Below are positions 48,001 to 57,200 of a stretch of DNA of 64,000 bases, one piece after another. Source of the DNA: Spirodela intermedia (taxonomy: Eukaryota; Streptophyta; Magnoliopsida; Alismatales; Araceae); the NCBI GenBank assembly GCA_902729315.2, contig LR746279.1, positions 1,564,001 to 1,628,000 of the forward strand. Reading direction: 5' to 3'. Position numbers and translations under genes: made by a program. Positions within the stretch are counted from its first letter, which is position 1. Each line of letters begins with the position of its first letter. The notes under the pieces are model-generated. The model did no database searches, was not told the DNA's origin, and saw only the letters and a program-made list of their open reading frames with translations.

Positions 48001-49002
48001 TGGTCTCACGGCGAGGAGCTGCCGACGTCTATTGCGACGGAGCCCGCATGCCGCGAGGTGCCGGGCCATGCCGGGAATGGGGTGGCCCCATTAGTGCCTA
48101 GCGGGGCGGAAACGGCCGGTCCGTCAAGCTTCTACCATGACCGACCATCGAGCAGCAGCAGCAGATGGGCCTATGACGAGGAGCTGCCAGCGCCGGCACG
48201 CCGCGAGACGCTGGGCTATGCCGGGCATGGTGCGGCGCCATCAGTGCCTAGTTGGGCGGTAACGGCTGGCCCGTCAAGCTTCTGTCATGACCTGGCGGCG
48301 AGCAGTGGTGCGAGCAGATGGGCCTACGGTGATGAGCTGCAGACGCCTGCCGAGACGGACCCCGCACGCCGCGAGGGGCAGGCTTATGCCGGGCATGGTA
48401 CGGCGCCATCAGTGCCTAGCAGGGCAGCGGCCGGCCGCTCAAGCTTCTACTATGACTGGCCGGCGAGCGGCAGTGTCGGTGGCAAATGGGGCAACGGCGA
48501 TGAGCTGCCGACGCCTGGGGCGATGGCCGGTTCGTCCAGATTCTACCATGAGCGTCCGACGAGTGGCGAAGGCGGCGGCAGCAGCTGGAGCTACGGCGAG
48601 GAGCTCGCCCGTATCCACGACGGCGGCAGCGTGTCGGGTGAAGGTCCGTCTTACGAGCGGCTGCCAGCGGCCCTACGTCGCGAGTGGCTGGGCAAGGCCG
48701 GGCATGGTGCGGCTCCATCAGTGGTTGGTAGGGCGGCAACGGCCGGCCTCTCAAGCTTATACCATGACTGGACGGCGAGCGACAGTGCCGGCGGCAAATG
48801 GGGCTACGAAGAGTTGGGCCGCTTCCACGCCAGCGGCAGCGTGCCGGGCGCTGGTCCGTCGTACGAGGGGCTGCTGGCGGCCGCGCGCCGCGAGGGGCTG
48901 TACAATGCCGAGCGCGGTAGGGCGGCGATTTACAGCTCCTGGGACGGTGGCGTGCCCTGGCTGCCCCAACGCGGCCATTCCGGTGGCTGGCTGGACGAGT
49001 GA
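39076..49002 (+). CDS. EDM2: EDM2-like PHD finger and methyltransferase-like protein
   Basis: Chromatin protein of the ENHANCED DOWNY MILDEW 2 family, which controls transcript processing and silencing at heterochromatic introns. Exons: 39076-39494, 39587-39683, 41201-41251, 41374-41495, 42055-42151, 42232-42330, 42583-42830, 42915-43004, 43090-43554, 43704-43851, 43945-44046, 45096-45188, 45638-45679, 46456-46566, 46712-46783, 46881-46999, 47087-47150, 47254-49002. All phases agree, giving at least 1395 residues; the first exon is missing. Seen in order: N-terminal domain (EYHLVDKEDKPICFSSLPI); PHD cysteine/histidine cluster from VCAICDNGGEVLCCEG to CRRCPKSYHRKCLPR; linker; conserved VYLAPFLHGMRYTSYGRHF; methyltransferase-like part with DVCCGANDFS and the GLNPPFGV motif; SFYLPGSVDVKDK; then an unusual tandem-repeat tail ending in the family's GGWLDE-type terminus. 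Confidence 0.92.
47614..48930 (+). repeat. in-frame coding minisatellite in the EDM2-like last exon
   Basis: Eight diverged units, with the anchor TCAAGCTTCTACCATGAC or variants at about 47614, 47794, 47959, 48124, 48274, 48439, 48535 and 48751. The spacings (180, 165, 165, 150, 165, 96, 216) are all multiples of three. The encoded unit has SSFYHDRPASGG, RWAYGEELP, a proline/alanine stretch, an ARREV-like word and AGHGAAPSVPSGA. GC content is much higher than in the rest of the gene. The long frame 48287-49021 is a shadow of this array. Confidence 0.9.
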
Positions 49003-49172
49003 CGATCCCTTACCCTGCTAGTTTTTGTGGCCCTCTGGCCCATTTTGTCCGAGCTCGCGTAGTCGTACATCGTCACCTTGAATGGATTCCAATTTTCTGG
49101 CTTGCCCCGGCTTCCAAGTTTTTACATGGTGCCGTACCAGATAGATAGGGAGAGAGAGAGAGAGAGATTAGG

Positions 49173-49590
49173 GTTTAGCACCTTCCTAGGTGGTCACCCG
49201 CCATGGTACTGCTTTGTCTCTGCACCTTGAGGCCTAGCCCCTTCTGAGCGGAGTTACCCAAGTTTGGTACCGCTCTAGCTTTCAAGGACAGTTTACCCTT
49301 CGAGGTGTGGGAGATTAGTACCCAGCAGGCCTAACCCCTTCTTAGGACGGATCTTAGTACTGCTCTGGCCTAAGAGTGCCGGAAATGGGTCTGACTGGCG
49401 ACAAAGGCGGGAGAGGGCTCCCCTTCAGAAACAAGTCGTAATAATTGCCGGAATGAGGGGCATTTTTGGTGATAGTTGGTGTAGACATACATCAATCATT
49501 ACCAAAAATGCCCCTCCTTCCGGCAAGTATTACGACCTGTTTCCACTTATGGGATCCGGTGTAGCACGCTTAACCCCGGAGTTTTTGTTA
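49173..49590 (-). repeat. 5S rRNA-like degenerate segments
   Basis: Several stretches resemble the reverse complement of plant 5S rRNA. 49180-49215 has CTAGGTGGTCACCCGCCATGG, close to the 5S region AGGTCACCCATCCTAG. 49240-49260 has CGGAGTTACCCAAG. 49551-49582 has GGATCCGGTG and AGCACGCTTAACCCCGGAGT, matching 5S words but in changed order. Similar CCCCTTCT..GGTAC(C/T)GCTCT words recur near 49236, 49333 and 49200. This is not a functional 5S gene. It could be a 5S-derived SINE or a Cassandra-type TRIM element. Confidence 0.45.
49428..49543. repeat. near-perfect hairpin, MITE-like
   Basis: Arms 49428-49477 and 49494-49543 are reverse complements with only a few mismatches over about 50 bases. 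They share ACCAAAAATGCCCCTC and, with single differences, CCGGCAATTATTACGAC and TGTTTC. The loop is about 16 bases. It sits inside the 5S-like region downstream of the EDM2-like gene. A MITE or a small-RNA-producing hairpin are both possible. Confidence 0.8.
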
Positions 49591-49807
49591 AATTAGGGTT
49601 ATCATCGTCGTCTTGAATGATCCCGCCTTTGGTCGGCCACGCGCTTCCAAGCTTCTATGTGGCATGTTTATTTCTTGAATTTGGGGTTGATACATAATAT
49701 ATATATGCAGAAGTAGAGTACCCAGTAGGGACAATGAGAGGGACGGCAGTGCTGGTGGGTGGGGACAGATGGAGTAGCTTGGCAGTGCTTGTATGGCTTC
49801 GTACCAG

Positions 49808-49809
<2 letters not shown>

Positions 49810-49838
<29 letters not shown>

Positions 49839-50166
49839 TTAGGATTTCTTTGGAGTAGGTAAGTTAGTCCTGTTAATGAAACTTTCTTTTAGCTTAATTA
49901 TAGTTGGATTATATATTGAAAACAGAATATAACGGGGAGAGAGAGAGAAGAGAGCTATTAGGGTATCTTTATTATACGAAAGCTAATCATCTTTACCATA
50001 ATTATCATTTAGTTTAAATGTTTTGGATTAATACTGATATAAGAATATAACAAGAAGAGAGAGAGCTATTAGGGTTTCTTTTATGATAATAAGGTAATTT
50101 AGTCATCTTTACCAATATTATTGTTTAATTTAAATGTATTTGGATTAAATACTAATATGAGAATAG

Positions 50167-50201
<35 letters not shown>

Positions 50202-50215
50202 TTCTTTCCATTTTT
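49810..50215. repeat. tandem repeat with GA-microsatellite heads
   Basis: Four units of about 115-130 bases start near 49812, 49936, 50055 and 50170. Each opens with a GAGAGA run, followed in the first three by ATTAGG(A/G)T(T/A)TCTTT, and further on by ATTTAAAT or similar and TTGGATTA(A/T)ATA. The unit ends in AGAATA(T/G)AA just before the next GA run. Confidence 0.75.
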
Positions 50216-50363
50216 TTCTTAATTTAAATATTTTGGGATTATATACTGCTATCATTAATTTGAGCCACCTTATCAGACTTACCTCGAAAAATTGGGGAAT
50301 TAAATATAATTTATAGTCTAGCGATGACGTGGACAACCATGAAAATTAGTGCGGGGGTTTGAT

Positions 50364-50373
50364 GCCACGTGGC
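50364..50373. promoter_or_regulatory. palindromic G-box upstream of TOP1
   Basis: GCCACGTGGC, a perfect ten-base palindrome with the CACGTG core, about 930 bases before the TOP1 start codon. Telo-box words (AAACCCTAA) occur nearer the gene at about 50907 and 50979, and a run of 14 G follows near 50919. Confidence 0.5.
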
Positions 50374-51273
50374 CCGCAGTGAACGAAGGGCTACGCTGCT
50401 CCTCTTATCGGATCCGAAAAATCCAACTTGGATACAACGATTCGAATCGGACGGCCTAAAATGGATCAAGAAGGAGAAGGCTCGTCGCTGACCGCCCGAT
50501 CTCGATCCATTACTAGGTGGGCCCGGACATGACTTCTGGTTATTGGATCGTTTTCAGTTATCTGTTGCTTTTTCCGTCCAATAACATGGAAGCAAAATAC
50601 CACAGGGGTATTAATGTCATTACTCTGTGAGTACGGGCGGGTATAAATAGTTTTAACCACGGCATAAGGGCTTTACTGTACTTTGCCGTCCTGTCTGGTG
50701 CTCTCGGCTTCCGGGAAAACCAGAGAAAGAGAAATAGAGAGGGAGAGAGAGAGAGAGAAGGGGCTGAGGAGCTGCGGACGGACGAGGGAAGAGGGAGAGA
50801 GTAGCAGAGGAAGCTCGGATTGTTGGGTAGGAAAAAAATCAGGAAATATTCGTTGAATTCATGCCTCCTTCGCCCGCGATTGGTGTGCTTCGTGGGATTC
50901 GTTGGAAACCCTAAGCGTGGGGGGGGGGGGGGAGTGGCCCTCTTTGTCCTCTGTACATTCTTTTTGGGCTCTCTGTGAAACCCTAATTGCGGAGGTTTCG
51001 GGAGCTCTTCGCCTCCCTTCATTCGCTTGCTCTGTTTTTCTTTCGTGATATTTGAGCTTTGCTCCATCTGGATGTCTTCAGTTAGCTTGGTTTCGTTTTC
51101 TTCGTGACTAGCTCCTTGTCGGAACGATGATTTTATCACACTCCATCGGATGTATTCTGCATTCGTTTCATTTTTCTTCAGATTTATTGCCTTTGACGAG
51201 TGGGTGATATTTTCTCCGATCGGCTTACCTTTCTCATGTACCGCTGTCGATTGCAGAGCTAACTGCTACCTAC

Positions 51274-51297
51274 ATGCCGAGAAAAGTCAGGGAATAG
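51274..51297 (+). CDS. short upstream ORF in the TOP1 leader
   Basis: ATG at 51274 opens a seven-residue frame (MPRKVRE) ending with TAG at 51295-51297, one base before the TOP1 ATG at 51299. If present in the mRNA it could lower or gate TOP1 translation through reinitiation. A possible leader-intron acceptor (GATTGCAG at 51249-51256) lies just upstream, so the uORF would remain after splicing. Confidence 0.4.
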   Translation: MPRKVRE

Positions 51298-51298
51298 T

Positions 51299-54200
51299 AT
51301 GGCAGTTCATGACTCCGTTTACAAGAATTTATCTGACGACGACGATGAAGACGATCGGCCTATCATTTTCAAGAGAACCAGCGCCACGACCAAGCAGAGC
51401 CAACTAAACTCTGCACTGAAGAAACCGTCATCTCAAAAATCTGATAGGCCTTCAGCGAAGCTTGCTTCTGATCGAAGCGCTCCTGGTGAGAAAAGGGAGA
51501 CTGCCTCAACTCCAAACCCTATATCCGGAAGGGCTAGTGCACCAAGTAGAAGCAACAGAGCCGCTTTACCTAGTCAATTGAAAACCCTGTCAAGCAATGG
51601 CGCAAACAACCTCAATGGCGGTACTCCAGATTCTGAGGACCCAGATGATGATAAGCCATTAAGTATTAGGCGTTCTTCAACTCTTGCCACTTCTCAGAAA
51701 AGCAAAACATTTAACAAGCTCCATGGTGAAGCCAAAGATTCGGATGATTCCGAAGATGAAAAGCCATTGAGCCTCAGAGTTACTGCTGGTTCTTCTGGCG
51801 GTCAAAAACCCAGCAGTATGAATGCGAAAATTGTTCGAAATCCTTCGGCAGTCGCACCGTCTGTTTCTCAGAAGCCAAAAGCGAACACCGAGGAAGAGTC
51901 TGATGATTCAGAAGATGAAAAACCGTTAATGTCAAGGTTTCAGTCAAAGCCAACCCGACTGAAAGTTGATTCTGACGAGGAGAAACCTTTGGCCTCTAGG
52001 TTTCAGCAGAATGGTTCTAACAAGAGGCCCCTCGGTAATGCTGTTAAACCCAGTCAATCATCAAATAAGAAACCAAAACTTTTGGACAACAGTGCTGCAA
52101 AAGTTAAGCGTGAAGTTTCTGTGAAGGAGGTGAAGGCTGAAGACGATGACGATGATCATATTCCAATTGCACAGAGAACTAAGAATTTGGTCTCTAAGGA
52201 GAAGCAATCCTCCACAAAGAAAGTCATAACAAAGGTGAAGGCCACCTCATTTAAGAATGCAAAAGTGACAAAGAAGACGATGAAAAATTCTAAGGTATCT
52301 AAGTCATTCAAGGTGCCACCTGGATCTGGAGAGGGTCAGAAGTGGACAACCCTTGAGCACAATGGTGTTATATTTCCTCCACCCTACAAACCTCATGGTG
52401 TTAAGATGCTGTATAATGGAAAGCCAGTCGATTTGTCTCCTGAACAGGAAGAGGTGATTTTGGGGGTGTTTTAGTCATTCTCTAGATCATTGGTTCTCTA
52501 TCACGTTCTTAGTGCTCCTTTCTGTGGTTGCTGATACAAAATTTCTATGTAGATTATTCTACTTTCCTTCAAATTTGGATTTTCTCCTATTTTTACCTAA
52601 TTTTTTTGTTCGATTTTTCTGCCACCTAGGTTGCAACAATGTTTGCAGTGATGAAGGACACAGAGTATGCCACGAAAAAGACCTTCATTGATAATTTCAT
52701 GAAGGATTGGAGAACGATACTTGGTCCAAATCATGTCATTAAGCAGTTTGAGTTGTGTGACTTCACACCAATCTATGAATGGCATTTGAGGGAGAAGGAA
52801 AAGAAAAAGCAGATGACGGCCGCAGTAAGTATATTTCTCCACAGCAAGACTGATGGATTGTTCATTTTAATTCATTGGCAGAATAATAATCTCTATCTAG
52901 ATATTGTGGAAAATATTGGGGGAATAGCATATAAATGGTGTGTTCTTGCTGATTATTTTTGATTGGCATGTGACTATGACCATGACTTTTAATTCAACAT
53001 TCTGTTACTTCGAACATTTGGAAATTTGAGTACAGTTATGTTTTTTATTCCGTGTTATAGAAATCACAATAATTTTTCAAGAACAAGAATTGTTCTAGTT
53101 GGCAAATCTCACCTACCTCCATGTGACCTCATGCAAGTGGTAAAAAATAATGGAACAAAGTAGACAAAAGGGTTGCGCACTGCCCAGTTCGGTTTTGTCA
53201 TTCCTGTTCAAGGCATTCCTTTTCGTGTACATGAAAAATTATCATCTTGACTGGCGTTGAAATTTGTCTGCTTGGTGATGAGAACCTCAATTTACCATTA
53301 AGGTGTTGTGTGATTTGTTTTCCATTTAGTGCTTCCATGGATTGGATGGATGGTATAGCTTTCTGGGATTGATTTTAATCCTACCACAGACAAATGTCGT
53401 AAAATGCCATTGAAGTTAGATATTTTTCTGGAATATCTTGTAACCAATGATAAATTCTGTTTTATTGGCTTGTGTTCGCTGCATGGTATTCCGTGGACTG
53501 TTATTCATTTATTTAGTATTTATGGACATTCTATTGTCTTTTCAGGAAAAAAAGGCATTGAAAGAAGAGAAAATGCAGCAAGAAGAGAAATATATGTGGG
53601 CTGTTGTTGATGGTGTGAAGGAAAAGGTTTCTCCTGACCAAGGCTTGGATATTTAAATGTTGACAGTACTGTATTTCATCAGTCATACGATATCTATAGC
53701 TGTTTTGACTATAGTACTGCATAAGATGTTGCAAAGTATGTGTGGGATTAAAAGATGTGCATTCCTTCTTTGAAATATATAGGTGTGCATATTAGATACA
53801 TATATATATATACCCAAAAAAAGGGGGCGCTGGTGAAAAAACAATCATTTTATTTAGTTTCTTTCTCTCCCTTAGCAGCGGGAAAGGAGTCTTTCTATCT
53901 GCCTAGCTTTGGTAGATTTCCCCCAACGCAATCCACAAACTGAAATTCCACGAATCCCGTCGGTGGATAAGCCCGACGACTCAGCAGCAGTGCAGAATTG
54001 AGTTTTACAATTGGCTAGATCTCCGTTCATAGAATGCCCGTTTCTATATCTTTAAGGATAACATCCTAATTTCCCAACTTTTGTGACAGAGGGGGTAAGA
54101 TGCATTTTTGTCACACACACACACACACTTGTAGCATTGTTTTGGTTTGTACTTTCCCAACTTTCATGGTGTCCAATGACAGTTTTTTAATTTCCCGTGG

Positions 54201-57200
54201 TAAATTTCTTAACCGGGTATTGAATCTCTTTTTTGCTAATAGGTGTTGTGTCTGCATAATGTGTGCCTCGTATCTCTTTGTTTAAAATTTCCTTGCATTT
54301 ACCAGCGCTTAAAGGTTGTTCGTTGGTTGCACGATTTATACAGAAAATATTTTCAATCCATGAGTATATTTAGATGCCTTCATATTAAATTATATTCTTA
54401 TTGACCTCTGTCTCCTCTCATGTTAAAGTCATTTTCGTTGCCTTGACCCTGTGAAACCGAGTTACGGAAAGAGTATGTTAAACTTATCCTACAACTAAAC
54501 GGATCCACATGCTCCTAATTTCTCCTCTCTCTTATTCCCTCTCTCTTTCTGCTTCTTTGTGTCTCTCATTCTCTCTTTCTGCTTTTTGTTTTATGCTGTA
54601 GAAAGTTGTGTTAGTTTAGTAAATGAAAAGGCATTGACTCTGTGGACTTGTAGAGTGCATTTTACAGTTTTGTTCCCCTGTGTAAAACATGGGTCAGTTA
54701 TTATCCATTCTTATAATTTTTATGATATCTTCTCAGGTTGGGAATTTCAGAGTTGAACCACCTGGATTATTTCGAGGCCGCGGGGAACATCCAAAGGTTT
54801 TCCTTCCTCTAACCTTATGCTTAGACATTTTGGGTGAATAGTTTGTGATCCAATACGTTAGCTATGGACTGAAAGACGTTATTGTAGTATGTATGCCATT
54901 TGTTCATCTCGATTCACTGTGATTGTACCTTTTCGAACATAGATGGGGAAGCTGAAAAGACGCATTCGCCCAAGCGATATAACAATCAATATTGGAAAAT
55001 CTGCTCCAATTCCAGAATGTCCAATAGCTGGTGGAAGGTGAATGGCTTTCCTTGATATAAATTACTTCTTACGATTTGGCCTGTTTTGCGCTGAATTATT
55101 GTCTTGTCAGGTGGAAAGAAATACGGCATGACAACACTGTGACATGGTTGGCATTTTGGAATGACCCAATCAATTCAAAGGAAATGAAGTACGTCTTCCT
55201 GGCTGCCAGTAGCTCTTTGAAGGGTCAAAGTGATAAAGAAAAGTATGAGAAAGCTCGGAAGTTAAAGGTGAATTAGAGTCAACAGTTAATTTCTTTTGCT
55301 TTTATTCAGTAGCATAGGGGAAACGTGACCAGTTGAGAAAACCTCCCAGCTACAGTATCTTAGCTTTTAAATTCTGTCTTCAGTTGTTTTAATTGCCAAT
55401 TAATATCCTATGATTCTTGGTTTAGGATTATATCCATAGCATTAGGAGAAATTATACGAGAGACTTTACAAGTAAAGATGATACAAAAAGGCAAATAGCA
55501 GTGGCAACATACCTTATTGACAAGCTAGCTCTCAGAGCAGGAAATGAAAAGGTACATCCTTAGAGGTTACGATTTTTATTTTCTCTCTTGGTCATAGATC
55601 TTTGCATTATTGCCTGCTGTCTATGCACTTTCTATTGTGTTGTTGCATGTTTTTTTTTAATGATTTGATTTTTCTAGTTGGATACATTCGTATGTATATT
55701 CAGAAACAGGCAATATGTCTGCAAGCAGAATAGTTTGATGTTTCCTTGTTTTGTATCACTGATACAAACCTGGTGAATATCATGGCCGGATTATGTGATG
55801 TTCGATGCAATTGTATTTATTTCAGATTGCAATTTGTCTAGAGCTTCTTGGTTCAAGCTGATGTGATTCCTAATGTTGTCTGTTTAAATCTCATGTCCCT
55901 GGGCAGAGCATTCTCTAATTCTCACTTGCTATTATATTTTTCAAGTAGACTTAGGTCATCCTATGTTTTACGTTGTTATCTGGACCAAATTTCAAGTGTA
56001 AACATGCTTCACGAATGGGGATACAAACTTCGAATTGTATAGTGGATACAATTCTATTGATCTGTGCATATCGCATTCTTCTTGCTGCTTACTAACTTTT
56101 CTTTTCTAGATGCTCCTGCATATTTTCTCCTTTTTGTTCGGGAGAAACGATCTGTAGCGTATGCTCCCCTGCACATATTTTTTTCAGTGTTCCCCCTGGT
56201 GAGGACCAAGACCCTTTATCCCACATATGGCAATGAAGAAGAGAGAAAACCATGGAAACGGGAGTGAAAGAGTGGTAGGGAGGGAGGAGACAATTACAAT
56301 GGGAACATATTTTTTTAAGGGTTAAGATATACTCACATCATCGACCACACTGAGTGCACTAGGTTGATGCTATAAAATGCATGAGAGGAGACGTTTCTTT
56401 AACATGAGGCTTTTTATTTAAATATGAGGCTTGGTAAACCGTGACACATGGAAAATGCTACACAAAACGTATATTCCCCTACAAAAGCGGGGACTGTACT
56501 TCATGTGCCATCACCGTTCTAAGCACTGCATTCCACACACGTCCACAATTCAAAGATTGTGGACAGGTGGAACCATATCTCTCTTCCTATGGGAAAAAGT
56601 CCACATAATTAAATTTCATGGTTGCCTATTCCAAAGGGTCCATTTCGGTTTGATATTAGACTAATTCTTTTAGTTCATAAAAAAACTGTTACTGATCATC
56701 GTGTCCATGTGATAGGTTTTCATAGTGTTGAGTATCACCTATTTGTAGAGTATCCTGCGTTACTTAATTGCTTTTCCTTCTCCATTTATTCAGGAGGAAG
56801 GTGAAGAGGCTGAGACTGTTGGCTGCTGTACTTTGAAAGTGGAAAATGTCATGTTGATCCCTCCAAGTAAGTTACAGGTAAAATGGAATGCCTTCGATGT
56901 CTGAACCTTTTTGAGTATTTCCTTATCTGTTGTGCTGTGATTAAACGTTTGTCATTTCTCCAGTTTGACTTTCTTGGTAAGGATTCCATCAGATACTTTA
57001 ACACCGTAGAAGTTGAGCCAGCTGTCTACAAAGCAGTTGGAGATCTTCGGACAAAAAATCAAAATGGTACATGATTTTCATAGACTACTATGCTTCTTAC
57101 TTGTCTAAAGATATCATTTGTAAACTATGCACTTTATTTCTTCAACCCATTAGTTTCTGTACCATGACCTGGAATTTCTTATTTATTAGGAAAAAAGAAG

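Noticed and set aside
48287-49021. 244-codon second-frame ORF in the EDM2-like repeat tail
   Set aside because: All repeat spacings are multiples of three, so any frame without stops in one unit remains open; the frame continuing from the conserved SFYLPGSVDV segment and ending in GGWLDE is the real one.
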